This document shows, in pieces, positions 9,703 to 19,184 of a stretch of 64,000 nucleotides of DNA; position 1 is the first letter of the stretch, and each line of letters begins with the position of its first letter. The stretch is taken from the NCBI GenBank assembly GCA_020025825.1, contig JAHHRL010000002.1, positions 62,001 through 126,000 of the forward strand, written 5' to 3'. The notes under the pieces are model-generated. The model searched no databases and was not told the DNA's origin. It was given only the letters and a program-made list of their open reading frames with translations. The DNA comes from Faecalibacterium sp. (GTDB lineage: Bacteria; Bacillota; Clostridia; Oscillospirales; Ruminococcaceae). Both the position numbers and the translations under genes were made by a program.

Positions 9703-10257
9703 TTACTTGCGAATCAACTGATACAAGTCCTCTGCGCACTGTTCCACAGTCACATTGGTCAGCCGTTCGTCATAGGTTTCAGCCAAGGCCAGCTCCTTGC
9801 GTGCCGTTTCCAAACGGTTGTGCAGGCTTTCCTCTGTTTCGGTGCCACGGCCACGCAGGCGACGCTCCAGCTCCTCGGTGCTGGGCGGGCAAATAAAGAC
9901 AGTGGTTGCGTCGGGGTAAATGCGCTTTACATTTGCTGCACCGTTTACATCAATAACCAGCACAACCTCTTTGCCCGCAGCTAAACGAGCGTCAACCTCG
10001 CTGCGCAGCGTGCCGTAGTAATTGCCGCAATAAAAATTAGATTCCAGAATGCCGTCCTCAGCCAGCAGTTTTTTGAAGTGCTCCACTGTGCAAAAATGAT
10101 AATTTACACCGTCCACCTCGCCCGGGCGAGGGTTACGTGTGGTAGCGGAAACAGTCTTTTCAATTTCCGGGTGAGCCTGCCGCATAGCAGCCACAACTGT
10201 ATCTTTGCCCACACCTGCGGGACCGGATACAACAAACAAACATTTTTTATTCTGCAT
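9703..10257 (-). CDS. gmk: Guanylate kinase
   Basis: Phosphorylates GMP to GDP in guanine nucleotide synthesis. The 184-residue protein has the P-loop GPAGVGKDT (Asp where Ser is usual before Thr) at residues 11-19, the GMP-binding segment SATTRNPRPGEVDGVNY, and the lid with RLRGRGTETE. The start at 10257 has GGAGG upstream and overlaps the remA end by eleven bases; the longer in-frame reading lies within remA. Confidence 0.95.
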   Translation of the reverse strand: MQNKKCLFVVSGPAGVGKDTVVAAMRQAHPEIEKTVSATTRNPRPGEVDGVNYHFCTVEHFKKLLAEDGILESNFYCGNYYGTLRSEVDARLAAGKEVVLVIDVNGAANVKRIYPDATTVFICPPSTEELERRLRGRGTETEESLHNRLETARKELALAETYDERLTNVTVEQCAEDLYQLIRK

Positions 10258-10531
10258 TGTTTTCTTCCTCCAAAAGGGCTTCCGCACCATCTTCTGCACT
10301 GCCTGCTACACGGTTTGCCACTGTTTCCGGCTGCAAAGCAGATAAAATCATATGGTCTGAATCCATAACCAAAACGGCACGGGCACGGCGACCATAGGTA
10401 GCATCAATCAGCGCACCACGGTCACGTGCCTCACGCACCATACGCTTTACCGGCGCAGAGTCCGGGCTGACAATTGCAATTAAGCGTGTTGGGCTAATCA
10501 TGTTGCCAAACCCAATGTTCACCAGTTTCAT
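10247..10531 (-). CDS. remA: Extracellular matrix regulator RemA family (DUF370)
   Basis: A 94-residue DNA-binding protein; in Bacillus RemA forms oligomers that activate biofilm matrix and osmoprotection genes. The conserved core is visible as NIGFGN, IAIVSPDSAP, GALIDATYGRRARAV and LSALQPETVA. The last 20 residues are acidic and specific to this lineage. Its place between yicC and gmk is conserved in clostridia. AGGAGA precedes the ATG. The target genes in this organism are unknown. Confidence 0.93.
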   Translation of the reverse strand: MKLVNIGFGNMISPTRLIAIVSPDSAPVKRMVREARDRGALIDATYGRRARAVLVMDSDHMILSALQPETVANRVAGSAEDGAEALLEEENNAE

Positions 10532-10545
10532 TGCCTATCTCCTAC

Positions 10546-11424
10546 TTACTCAATATTCTGGATTTGCTCACGAATCTTTTCGATTTCGGCCTTTACGTCC
10601 ACTACAATACGAGTAATATCAATATCCTGACACTTGGAACCAATGGTATTGGTTTCACGGTTCAACTCCTGCGTTAAAAAGTCCAGCTTACGGCCTACAG
10701 GCTCCGCCAGGGACAAAATCTGGCGATACTGTGCCAAGTGGCTGCGCAAACGGACCGTTTCCTCGTCGATGGCTGTCTTATCCGCAAAAATAGCAGCCTC
10801 TGTCAGCACACGGCTGTCATCAATATCACGGTCCTCCAGCAGAACTTTCAGTTTTTCGTACAGGCGGTTGGTGTAATTCTGTACACGGCCCTCGCTCAGG
10901 GTTTCAATCTGTGCAACACAGTTTTCCACGGTGTTCAGGCGGTTTAGAATATCCGCCTTCATCTTTTCGCCTTCCACGGCACGCATCGCAATAAAGGAAT
11001 CCAAAGCCTGCTGGCAAACGGCCTCCACGTCAGCTGCCAGTTCCTCCTCATCGGCACGTGCTGCGGTAACCGTCAGCACATCCGGCATACGGGAAAGGCT
11101 GCCTGCGGTCACGTCGTCGCGCACGCCAAGCTCGTCAGACAAACGGCGCAGTGCCTGCTGGTAGCTGCGAGCCAGCTCCAGATTCAGCTGCACGGTGCTG
11201 TCCTGTGCTTCCACGGTCTGTACGGTCAGGCTCAGCTCTACCTTACCACGGCTGATGCGGCTTGCCAGCTGCTTTTTCAGCTGTGCATCCAAAAAGGCAA
11301 AGCTGCGGGGAATACGAGACGAATACTCGAAATAGCGAGAATTGACACTGCGGATTTCAACGGTAATGTCACGGCCATGCAAAACCTGCTCGCCACGACC
11401 AAAACCTGTCATGCTCAAAATCAT
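10546..11424 (-). CDS. yicC: YicC-family protein (putative endoribonuclease)
   Basis: First gene of the long minus-strand operon. The 292-residue protein starts MILSMTGFGRG, has the VNSRYFE segment typical of the YicC N-terminal domain, and ends with the DUF1732 block containing FLTQELNRETNTI. E. coli YicC has been described as an RNA-cleaving enzyme; the role in Firmicutes is not settled. The start at 11424 has GAGGTG upstream. A 64-codon in-frame extension reaches over the promoter and is not translated in my view. Confidence 0.92.
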   Translation of the reverse strand: MILSMTGFGRGEQVLHGRDITVEIRSVNSRYFEYSSRIPRSFAFLDAQLKKQLASRISRGKVELSLTVQTVEAQDSTVQLNLELARSYQQALRRLSDELGVRDDVTAGSLSRMPDVLTVTAARADEEELAADVEAVCQQALDSFIAMRAVEGEKMKADILNRLNTVENCVAQIETLSEGRVQNYTNRLYEKLKVLLEDRDIDDSRVLTEAAIFADKTAIDEETVRLRSHLAQYRQILSLAEPVGRKLDFLTQELNRETNTIGSKCQDIDITRIVVDVKAEIEKIREQIQNIE

Positions 11425-11508
11425 ATTTCGCACCTCTTTTAATATTTGTGTACTGTGCGGTATATGAATATAGCGCATTCTGACGCATGGACATATACAC
11501 GCTATTAT

Positions 11509-11537
11509 ATTGTACTCCTTTCGGATTTCTTTTTCAA
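11509..11537 (-). promoter_or_regulatory. Sigma-A promoter of the yicC-rsgA operon
   Basis: On the minus strand TTGAAA (11532-11537) and TACAAT (11509-11514) are separated by exactly 17 bases, about 85 bases before the yicC start. It is the best promoter match upstream of the eleven-gene operon. Confidence 0.8.
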
Positions 11538-11804
11538 GAAATGCACCCCGCCAGACTAGGCATTTCACGCATTTTTCGTCATTATTCAGAATGATTCCGC
11601 ATTGCGTTTTTTTCACAAAAAGTACGATATAAAATCAAGTTTTTGTTATTTGGAAAAGACCGCTGCTGTGTTTGCATCAGAATGTAAAGTAATTAAAAAT
11701 AGTAACAGCAAAAAGGAGTGCATCCCCCTTCGGACACGTTCTTGCACAATTTGCCCTCCATACACTGCATCGCCTTTGTAAACAGGCTATCCTTTTGGGA
11801 TAGT
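11538..11804. other. Gene-free stretch between dnaE terminator and yicC promoter
   Basis: AT-rich intergenic DNA of about 270 bases. No reading frame with a ribosome binding site, no tRNA-like fold and no repeat was found on either strand. Confidence 0.5.
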
Positions 11805-11850
11805 CAAAAGAAAAAGCGGTGCGGTCCTATTAAAGGAACCGCACCGCTTT
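11805..11850 (-). terminator. Terminator of the hprK-dnaE operon
   Basis: Long stem AAAGCGGTGCGGT with complement plus a bulged CC/GG extension, 30 bases after the dnaE stop, followed on the minus strand by TTTTTCTTTT. A classical intrinsic terminator. Confidence 0.85.
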
Positions 11851-11879
11851 TATATACGCTTTTGCAAAGAATACAAAGT

Positions 11880-14800
11880 TTACTTTTCTACAACGCTGCC
11901 CTCGCCCAAAATCCGCTCCAACTCCTGCCGGAAAAGCGGGTGGTCGTTTGCCCACAGTCTGCGAGGCACCGCAAGCTTTGTACGGGTATCCGCCAAAAAC
12001 AGGATTACCGGCGTATCCCCGTCAAAAATTTCCAACAGGTTCAGTACCTTGTCCGTTTCCGGGCAATTGCGGGTGGGAACACGAATGTACAACCGCTTGG
12101 ATGCCTTTTTTGCAGGGTCTTGTCTGCCTGCATCGGGTTTACCAGGGTCGTACTCGTTAATTGGCACAATCTGGTCTGCCAGCAGTTTGGCAGGTTCGTC
12201 CTCTCGCACCGAAACACGTCCCGACAATACAACAACATTGTTATCTGCCAGTGCATCTCGGTATTGGTCCAACACCTTGGGAAACACAATGATTTCCATC
12301 GAGCCTGTCAGGTCTTCCACATTGGTAAATGCCATCATGCTGTTGGACTTTGTAGTCATAAACTTGGTTTTTACCACAGCACAAACCAGCTTTACCCGTT
12401 GTTCGTCCATGTTTTTGGCATCTTCGCCTACCAAGTCTTTAATGGTATGGGACGCAAAGCGGGCAATCTGCTCACGATACGAGTGCAGCGGGTGTCCGGA
12501 CAGGTACAGGCCTGTAGCATCTTTTTCCATCTGAAGCTTTTCAATAGGCGTAAACTCCTCAAACGAAGGCATTTCATAGTGGGAGGTCACGTCCTCCTCG
12601 CCCATCGCAGAGAACAAATCCAGCTGGCCTTCGATATTTTTACGAGCGTCATTTTCCACGCTCTTCAAAATGCCCTCTACAGCCTCCAGCATACTGCGGC
12701 GATTGCTGCCCATGCTGTCAAACGCACCTGCACGAATCAGGTTTTCGACAGCACGGCGATTCAGTTCATTGCCACGCATACGTTTGCAGAAATCGTACAA
12801 GTCACGGAAAGGCTCGTCCCTGCGCTCCTCGACCACACGGGCAATCAGGTGGCGGCCAACATTTTTTACAGCGTTTAGGCCAAAACGGATATTTTTGCCG
12901 TCTGCGGTAAAGCCACCGTTACTGATGTTGATGTCCGGCGGCAAAAGTGTAATGCCCAAACGAGAGCACTCGCCGGAATACTCAATCACCTTATCCGTAT
13001 TATCCAGCACGCTGGTCAGCAAAGCGGCCATAAACGCAACCGGATAGTGGCACTTTAGATAGGCCGTTTGGTAAGCAACGTATGCATAACAAGCCGCATG
13101 GGATTTATTAAACGCATACGATGCAAAACTAGACATATCATCGTATATATCGTTCGCAACTTCCGCCGGGATACCGTTTGCTACGCAGCCCTTGCACTCC
13201 TGCCCCGGTGTATCATTGCCGTACACAAAGTGGGCACGTTCCTGCTCCATGACAGCGTGCTTTTTCTTGCTCATTGCACGGCGCACATTGTCAGCCTGTC
13301 CGTAGGAGAAGCCCGCCAGCTCACGGCAGATTTGCATAACCTGTTCCTGATACACAATACAGCCGTTTGTAACGTCCAAAATGTGAGCCAGCTGCGGGGT
13401 CTTGTATCGGATTTTGTCCGGCTCGTGGCGGTTGCGCAAATAGGTTGGAATCGAATCCATCGGGCCGGGGCGATACAGGGAAATCAAAGCGATGACATCT
13501 TCCAGATTCTTTGGCTGCAAGCCCACAAGGACCTGCTTCATACCTGTAGATTCCAGCTGGAACACGCCTTCGGTTTCACCCTGACCCAGCATTGCATAAG
13601 TGGGCGCATCGTCGTAATCCAGCGTTGCAATGGAGAAATCCGGATTGCTGTGCTGCACTTCGATTTCCGCATCGTGAATAACCGTAAGGGTACGCAAACC
13701 CAAAAAGTCCATTTTCAGCAGGCCCAGTTCTTCAATTTCTGTCATATTGAACTGCGTGACAGGCAAGCCGTCGTTAGTAGCAAGGGGCACGTAGTCATCT
13801 GCCGGCTCAGGTGTAATAACAACACCTGCCGCATGGGTAGAAGCATGACGTGGCATACCTTCTACCTTGATAGCGGTATCCACCAGTTCTTTCACCTGCG
13901 GGTCGGCATCGTAAAGCTTTTTCAGCTCGGTAGATACTTCCAATGCACGATTCAACGTCATTTTCAGTTCCATGGGCACAAGCTTTGCCACAGTATCTAC
14001 GCTTTGGTAGGGCAAGCCCATAACACGGCCCACATCACGAATAGCATTGCGGGCTGCCATCGTACCAAAGGTGACAATCTGTGCCACATGGTCCGACCCA
14101 TACTTGCGGTTTACATAATCAATTACTTCCTGCCGGCGCTCGTAACAAAAGTCCACGTCAAAGTCAGGCATGCTGACACGCTCCGGATTCAGGAAGCGTT
14201 CAAAAATCAAGTTATAGCGAATCGGGTCAATATCCGTAATGCCAACGCAATAAGCCGCAATACTGCCTGCGCCGCTGCCACGTCCCGGGCCTACCGGGAT
14301 ACCCTGACTTTTTGCAAAGTTGATATAGTCAAAAACCGTCAGGTAATAGGTTGTATAGCCCATGGTTTTGATAACATCAATCTCGTATGCCAAACGGTCC
14401 TTGTGCCCTTGCGGAACATCCTTGCCGTATCGGCGCTCCAAGCCCTCGTAGCACAGCTTTTCAAAGTACTGCTGGTTGGTCAGCCCGTCCGGTGCCTTAA
14501 AGTAAGGCAGTTTGGTGTGGCCGAAATCAAAATCAAAATTGCACATTTCGGCAATTTTTGCAGTATTTTCGCAGGCTTCCGGCACCATAGAAAACAGGTC
14601 GTACATTTCATCGGTGGTTTTTACGTAAAACTCATCCGTCTGAAACTCCATGCGGTCTGCATCGGCTATGGTTTTGCCTGTTTGGATGCACAGCAAAATG
14701 CTCTGCATCTTGGCATCGTCTTTTGTCAGATAGTGGGCATCGTTTGTTGCCACCATGGGGATATTGGTTTCCCGTGCCAGCTTAATCAGCTGCGGCAAAA

Positions 14801-15365
14801 CGGTATCGTCCTCCTCTAGGCCATGGTCCTGCAGCTCCAGATAGTAGTTTCCTTCGCCAAACAAATCCCGATACCAAAGCGCCGTTTGCTTTGCACGCTC
14901 GTAGTCCCCTGCCAGCAGCGCACGAGGCACCTCACCTGCCAAACAAGCCGAAAGCGCAATCAAGCCCTCGTGATGCTCCTCCAAAAGCTGCTTATCCACA
15001 CGGGGCTTTGAGTAAAAACCCTCGGTAAATGCCTTGGAAACAATCTTAATCAGGTTGCGGTAGCCTTGCTCGTTTTTGCACAGCAGCACCAAGTGGTTGC
15101 TTCCATCAATGTGGCTTACCTTATCAAATCGAGTACGGGTTGCCACATACACTTCACAGCCGATAATGGGCTTGATACCCGCTTTTTTGGCAGCTTTATA
15201 AAATTGCACACAGCCATACATAACGCCGTGGTCTGTGATTGCAACCGAATCCTGCCCGCACGCTTTTACACGGTCCATCAGCTTGTCGATACGGCAGGCA
15301 CCGTCCAGCAAGCTGTACTCGGTATGTAGATGCAGGTGGGCAAATCGTTTGTTATTCTCACTCAT
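11880..15365 (-). CDS. dnaE: DNA polymerase III alpha subunit DnaE
   Basis: Replicative polymerase, DnaE1-like (1161 residues). The N-terminal PHP domain begins HLHLHTEYSLLDG; GPGRGSGAGS and the catalytic PDFDVDFC aspartates lie between residues 360 and 420; the finger, helix-hairpin-helix and C-terminal OB domain follow (ITFPK-type strand MEIIVFPK near 1010). No PolC-type exonuclease insert is seen, so a separate PolC probably exists elsewhere, as is usual in Firmicutes. The start at 15365 lies eight bases inside the end of whiA; the binding site is weak, suggesting coupling to whiA translation. Confidence 0.96.
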   Translation of the reverse strand: MSENNKRFAHLHLHTEYSLLDGACRIDKLMDRVKACGQDSVAITDHGVMYGCVQFYKAAKKAGIKPIIGCEVYVATRTRFDKVSHIDGSNHLVLLCKNEQGYRNLIKIVSKAFTEGFYSKPRVDKQLLEEHHEGLIALSACLAGEVPRALLAGDYERAKQTALWYRDLFGEGNYYLELQDHGLEEDDTVLPQLIKLARETNIPMVATNDAHYLTKDDAKMQSILLCIQTGKTIADADRMEFQTDEFYVKTTDEMYDLFSMVPEACENTAKIAEMCNFDFDFGHTKLPYFKAPDGLTNQQYFEKLCYEGLERRYGKDVPQGHKDRLAYEIDVIKTMGYTTYYLTVFDYINFAKSQGIPVGPGRGSGAGSIAAYCVGITDIDPIRYNLIFERFLNPERVSMPDFDVDFCYERRQEVIDYVNRKYGSDHVAQIVTFGTMAARNAIRDVGRVMGLPYQSVDTVAKLVPMELKMTLNRALEVSTELKKLYDADPQVKELVDTAIKVEGMPRHASTHAAGVVITPEPADDYVPLATNDGLPVTQFNMTEIEELGLLKMDFLGLRTLTVIHDAEIEVQHSNPDFSIATLDYDDAPTYAMLGQGETEGVFQLESTGMKQVLVGLQPKNLEDVIALISLYRPGPMDSIPTYLRNRHEPDKIRYKTPQLAHILDVTNGCIVYQEQVMQICRELAGFSYGQADNVRRAMSKKKHAVMEQERAHFVYGNDTPGQECKGCVANGIPAEVANDIYDDMSSFASYAFNKSHAACYAYVAYQTAYLKCHYPVAFMAALLTSVLDNTDKVIEYSGECSRLGITLLPPDINISNGGFTADGKNIRFGLNAVKNVGRHLIARVVEERRDEPFRDLYDFCKRMRGNELNRRAVENLIRAGAFDSMGSNRRSMLEAVEGILKSVENDARKNIEGQLDLFSAMGEEDVTSHYEMPSFEEFTPIEKLQMEKDATGLYLSGHPLHSYREQIARFASHTIKDLVGEDAKNMDEQRVKLVCAVVKTKFMTTKSNSMMAFTNVEDLTGSMEIIVFPKVLDQYRDALADNNVVVLSGRVSVREDEPAKLLADQIVPINEYDPGKPDAGRQDPAKKASKRLYIRVPTRNCPETDKVLNLLEIFDGDTPVILFLADTRTKLAVPRRLWANDHPLFRQELERILGEGSVVEK

Positions 15366-16287
15366 CTTGTGCTGCTTTCGCCTTTCTCTCCTGTAAATCA
15401 GCGGCAATCGTTTCCAGCTTTTTGATGCGGTGCGATAAGCCCGATTTACTAATCTCCGGTGTAAATGTTTTTGCCAGCTCAGCAAGGGTCAAACCGGGAT
15501 GTTCCATACGTTTGCGTGCAGCTTCCTGCAAAGGCTCCGAAAGAGATTCCAGCGCACCCTCGGCCTCCAAATAGCGGATAGCCTTTAGGGCGTTGCCGTA
15601 AGCTGCTGCCGTTTTGCCGATGTTGGCTGTTTCGCAGTTGCTCCGCCGGTTTACCTGATTACGCACAGATTTCAGTGCCTTTTCGTTCATCAGCTGCAAA
15701 CTTGCGTTGCTTGCCCCCATAAAGGTCAGCAAATCCTCCACATGGTCGCTGGCTTTTACGTATACAAGGTTCATTCCCTTGCGGCGTGTGCGGTGCGGTG
15801 CAAACTCGTGCTCCGCCAGCAGCGCTTCAAAATCCTTTGCAAGCGTTGTACGGTTAGAGATAAACTCCAAACTATACTCCTTTTGCGGGTCGGTAGCCGT
15901 ACCGCCACATAAAAAGGCAGCTGCAACAAACGCCGAAACGCAGTGCAGCCCCGAAAGGATACTAGGGTCTATTTGCAGGTTTACCTCAGTGCCGGTGGTT
16001 TGGAACAAGCTGTGCATCCGCTCTACCTGTTCCGGGTCTTTTACGGCAAATTCGTACAAAACCCCGCTGGGGCGAATTTTTTCCACGGTTTCGCCGTGGA
16101 TACCGCAGCGCTGAAACATTTTATTTGCATAGGCGGCAACGTTTTCCATTTCCGTTTGGATAACGATACCCCGTGTATCAAAGTACTTTGCAAAGCAGGC
16201 CATGCCATAACAAGCTGCACGGGCGCAGCAGGGCTTTGCCAGTTTTTTTTGCGTTATCTCCCGTTTTGCATCCGATGAAAAACTCAT
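15358..16287 (-). CDS. whiA: DNA-binding protein WhiA
   Basis: WhiA joins a degenerate LAGLIDADG homing-endonuclease fold (about residues 10-210) to a C-terminal helix-turn-helix, visible as LAELAKTFTPEISKSGLSHRI. In Streptomyces it activates sporulation division genes; in Bacillus it affects cell division and chromosome segregation. Length (309) is typical. GGAG precedes the ATG by 11 bases. It lies directly behind rapZ; the yvcK gene normally found between them is absent. Confidence 0.95.
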   Translation of the reverse strand: MSFSSDAKREITQKKLAKPCCARAACYGMACFAKYFDTRGIVIQTEMENVAAYANKMFQRCGIHGETVEKIRPSGVLYEFAVKDPEQVERMHSLFQTTGTEVNLQIDPSILSGLHCVSAFVAAAFLCGGTATDPQKEYSLEFISNRTTLAKDFEALLAEHEFAPHRTRRKGMNLVYVKASDHVEDLLTFMGASNASLQLMNEKALKSVRNQVNRRSNCETANIGKTAAAYGNALKAIRYLEAEGALESLSEPLQEAARKRMEHPGLTLAELAKTFTPEISKSGLSHRIKKLETIAADLQERKAKAAQDE

Positions 16288-16313
16288 GCGGGGGTCTACT
16301 CCTCTCCTGGGTA

Positions 16314-17177
16314 TTATCGGGTTGCATCCCGGTGATAAATGTTTGTGTTGTAGCCATTATTCTGGCAGAACTCCGCAACCTTACGTGCAAAAGTTATGCT
16401 GCGGTGCTTACCGCCTGTGCAGCCCACTGCAATTGTCAGCTGGCTTTTGCCTTCCTTTACATATAAGGGAATCGCATACTCCAACAAGGACTCAATGCGG
16501 CGCAGCAACTCCTTTGCTGTGTCAAACTGCATCACATAGTCTACAACCTCAGCGTCCTTGCCAGTCTTGTTTTTCAGCTCCGGCACATAGTAAGGGTTCG
16601 GCAGGCAGCGCACATCAAATACAATATCGGCATCTTTTGGCAAACCATACTTAAAGCCAAAGCTGACAATGGTTAAAACCATGGCAGGGTTTTCGCTTTC
16701 CGACTGCATAAACATATTTACAATGCGCTCACGGTTTTGTGCCGTGGAGCACAGCGACGTATCCATGTAAAAGTTGGCGTGTTCTTGCAGCGGCTTCAAA
16801 ATCTGGCGTTCTCTTTGGATTGCCTCTACTGTAGACATACCCGTTGCAATGCTGATGGGATGACGGCGACGGGTTTCCTTATAGCGGCGCTGCAAAACCT
16901 CATCGGACGCTTCCAAAAACAGGATGCGATACTTTACCTGCAGCTCGTCCAGCTGCTGCAGAGCATTTATAATTTCCTGTTCCGAGCGAGTACCACGAAT
17001 ATCTACTGCAATCGCAACCTTTTTAAGCATACTTTCGCCCGCCTGCGAAAACTCGATAAAGCGAGGCAACAGCTCAGCAGGTATATTATCAATACAAAAA
17101 TATCCAATGTCTTCCAGTGCGTTCATGGAAACCGATTTTCCCGCACCGGAAAGGCCACTGACAATTAACAGTTCCAT
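16314..17177 (-). CDS. rapZ: RNase adapter / nucleotide-binding protein RapZ (YvcJ)
   Basis: A 287-residue P-loop protein with GLSGAGKS at residues 8-15 and a C-terminal domain containing DVRCLPNPYY and GCTGGKHRSI. In E. coli RapZ controls glucosamine-6-phosphate synthesis through small RNAs; Bacillus YvcJ hydrolyses nucleotides and affects competence. The flanks (murB, whiA) link it to the cell wall. The stop is 26 bases before whiA, leaving no room for yvcK. Confidence 0.94.
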   Translation of the reverse strand: MELLIVSGLSGAGKSVSMNALEDIGYFCIDNIPAELLPRFIEFSQAGESMLKKVAIAVDIRGTRSEQEIINALQQLDELQVKYRILFLEASDEVLQRRYKETRRRHPISIATGMSTVEAIQRERQILKPLQEHANFYMDTSLCSTAQNRERIVNMFMQSESENPAMVLTIVSFGFKYGLPKDADIVFDVRCLPNPYYVPELKNKTGKDAEVVDYVMQFDTAKELLRRIESLLEYAIPLYVKEGKSQLTIAVGCTGGKHRSITFARKVAEFCQNNGYNTNIYHRDATR

Positions 17178-17198
17178 CGTGTACGTCTCCCCGTCTTA

Positions 17199-18104
17199 TT
17201 ACTTTACAACTCTAACTTCTTTTTCCAGCACAAAGCCGGTTTTTTCCTTTACAATTGCTGCTACCTTATCACAAAGTTCTTCCACGTCTGCGCAGGTTGC
17301 TCCCCCAAGGTTAACCGCAAAGCCGCAGTGTTTTTCGCTGATAGCGGCACCGCCTACACGGAAGCCCCGCAGCCCGCACTGGTCAATCAGCGCTGCCGCA
17401 AAAGCGCCCTGCGGACGCTTAAAGGTGCTGCCGGCACTGGGCTTATCCAAAGGCTGCTTTTCTCTGCGCTGTTGCAGCCATTTATCCATGTCAGCCTGAA
17501 TTTCTGCTTTATCACGGGTATGCAGCCGAATCTGTGCCGCAACCACACACGCACCGGTTTCTTCCAGCTTGCTGTGGCGGTAGGACAGCTCCAGTTCTTC
17601 CGCCGGGACAGTATGCAGCGTTCCATCTTGTTCCAGCACAGTTGCCTGCACTAAAACATCTTTAATTTCGCCGCCATAAGCACCCGCATTCATATATACC
17701 GCACCTCCCACTGTTCCGGGAATGCCGTATGCAAACTCCAACCCGGAAAGCGCATGGTCCCGTGCAAACAAGCAGAGCTTACTTAAAGTGCACCCGGCAG
17801 TGACCGAAACCAGTGTGCCGTCGCACGTGATGGTATCCTGCATTGCGGTCAGGTCAATTACCACACCACGATACCCGGCATCGCCAAACAAAATGTTGCT
17901 GCCGTTGCCCAAAAAGTAATACGGCACCTCATATTGCTTGCAGATATCTACTGCATTGCAAAGTTTTTCCACACTGTCGGGGCGTACAAACCAGTCTGCC
18001 GGGCCGCCAATACGGAACGTGCTGTGACCGGCCAATACTTCGCCGCAAGTAAACTCCACATGATTGATTTGCAGTGCTGCGGTCAGCTGCGACTGCTTTG
18101 ACAT
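17199..18104 (-). CDS. murB: UDP-N-acetylmuramate dehydrogenase
   Basis: FAD enzyme that reduces UDP-GlcNAc-enolpyruvate to UDP-MurNAc in peptidoglycan synthesis. The 301-residue protein has the FAD-binding motifs STFRIGGPA, YFLGNGSNIL and GIPGTVGGAVYMNAGAYGG, the YRHSKLEE block, and the active-site region SAGSTFKRP, which places it in the short type IIb group. AAGGAGG precedes the ATG; the gene starts 11 bases after the hprK stop. Confidence 0.96.
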   Translation of the reverse strand: MSKQSQLTAALQINHVEFTCGEVLAGHSTFRIGGPADWFVRPDSVEKLCNAVDICKQYEVPYYFLGNGSNILFGDAGYRGVVIDLTAMQDTITCDGTLVSVTAGCTLSKLCLFARDHALSGLEFAYGIPGTVGGAVYMNAGAYGGEIKDVLVQATVLEQDGTLHTVPAEELELSYRHSKLEETGACVVAAQIRLHTRDKAEIQADMDKWLQQRREKQPLDKPSAGSTFKRPQGAFAAALIDQCGLRGFRVGGAAISEKHCGFAVNLGGATCADVEELCDKVAAIVKEKTGFVLEKEVRVVK

Positions 18105-18115
18105 AAGCTTCCTCC

Positions 18116-19054
18116 TTAATGCATCTGGTCCTGGTCCAGTCCCAGCTGCTTCATCAGCTCAAGGGCCGAATTATAGCCCATCTGCTTTTGACGGTTATTG
18201 ATAGCGGCTGTTTCCAGAATAACAGCCAAGTTACGTCCGGGCATAACCGGAATCGTAGTAGACGGAACCTTTACGCCCAAAATATCATAATACTCGCTTT
18301 CCAGCCCGGTACGCTGATAGTTCTTGTTCTGGTCCCATTCTTCCATTTTTACAACCAAATCCACGTTTTGGCTCATTTTAACAGCACCAACACCATACAC
18401 ACGTGCTACGTTGATAATGCCGATGCCACGCACCTCGATAAAGTGGCGGATATTATTAGGTGCAGTACCCACGATGCCTCGGCTGGAAATTTTGCGCAGC
18501 TCCACGGCATCATCTGCTACCAAGCGGTGGCCACGTTTTACCAGCTCAATTGCGGTTTCGCTTTTGCCAATACCGCTGTCACCCAAAATCAGAATGCCCT
18601 CGCCGTATACTTCCACCAAAACGCCGTGACGGGTCACACGGGGTGCCAGTTCAACGTTCAAAATACTGATTAGGTTGCTCATCAGGGTGCTTGTTGCTTC
18701 ATCCGCCCCCAGCAAAGCGACCTCATAAATTTTTGCAAAGTCCATCATCTCCGGGAACGGCTCCAGCTCACGGAAACGAGAAACAATTACGGCTGGCGGA
18801 CGCTGCATAAACAGCTTTTCCAGTGCCTCTCTGCGCTGCACAGTCGAAAACTGAGACAGGTAGTTCATTTCTGCCAGTCCAACCGTTTGCAGGCGATTTG
18901 GGTCAAAGTAATCGTAATAGCCGGCCAAAAACAACCCCGGGCGGTTAACCTCCGCACTGGTTACTTGGATTTCATCCAAATTTTGGGGTGCATACATGAT
19001 TTGCAGGTCTGCATCTTCAATCAGTTTTTTCAAAGCGCACGAAAATGTGGCCAT
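18116..19054 (-). CDS. hprK: HPr kinase/phosphorylase
   Basis: Bifunctional enzyme that phosphorylates or dephosphorylates Ser46 of HPr and so governs carbon catabolite control in Firmicutes. The 312-residue protein carries the P-loop GDSGIGKSE near residue 155 and the family signature EVRGIGIINVARVYG near 205. It leads the hprK-murB-rapZ-whiA-dnaE operon, and GGAGG lies eight bases before the ATG. The presence of hprK implies a CcpA-type system controlling sugar genes such as those at 21-27 kb. Confidence 0.96.
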   Translation of the reverse strand: MATFSCALKKLIEDADLQIMYAPQNLDEIQVTSAEVNRPGLFLAGYYDYFDPNRLQTVGLAEMNYLSQFSTVQRREALEKLFMQRPPAVIVSRFRELEPFPEMMDFAKIYEVALLGADEATSTLMSNLISILNVELAPRVTRHGVLVEVYGEGILILGDSGIGKSETAIELVKRGHRLVADDAVELRKISSRGIVGTAPNNIRHFIEVRGIGIINVARVYGVGAVKMSQNVDLVVKMEEWDQNKNYQRTGLESEYYDILGVKVPSTTIPVMPGRNLAVILETAAINNRQKQMGYNSALELMKQLGLDQDQMH

Positions 19055-19088
19055 AGTTGTAACCTCCCATACAGTTAGACTTGGTATT

Positions 19089-19117
19089 ATTATAGTATTT
19101 TACACAATATATTACAA
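19089..19117 (-). promoter_or_regulatory. Sigma-A promoter of the hprK operon
   Basis: TTGTAA (19112-19117) and a perfect TATAAT (19089-19094) on the minus strand, 17-base spacer, 34 bases before hprK. Confidence 0.85.
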
Positions 19118-19157
19118 TCCTAGCCCACCCCTTTCCTGCGCTATTTTACAGCAGAAA

Positions 19158-19179
19158 GCCCCCTTCCGGAAAAGGGGGC
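19158..19179 (-). terminator. Terminator after the polysaccharide deacetylase gene
   Basis: GCCCCCTT and its complement form an 8-bp GC-rich stem with a six-base loop a few bases beyond the stop at 19185. The T tract on the minus strand is short (TTTC), so termination may be leaky. Confidence 0.6.
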
Positions 19180-19184
19180 ATCTA

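Noticed and set aside
11424..11616. N-terminal 64-codon extension of yicC
   Set aside because: It spans the sigma-A promoter, has no binding site and would displace the conserved MTGFG start.
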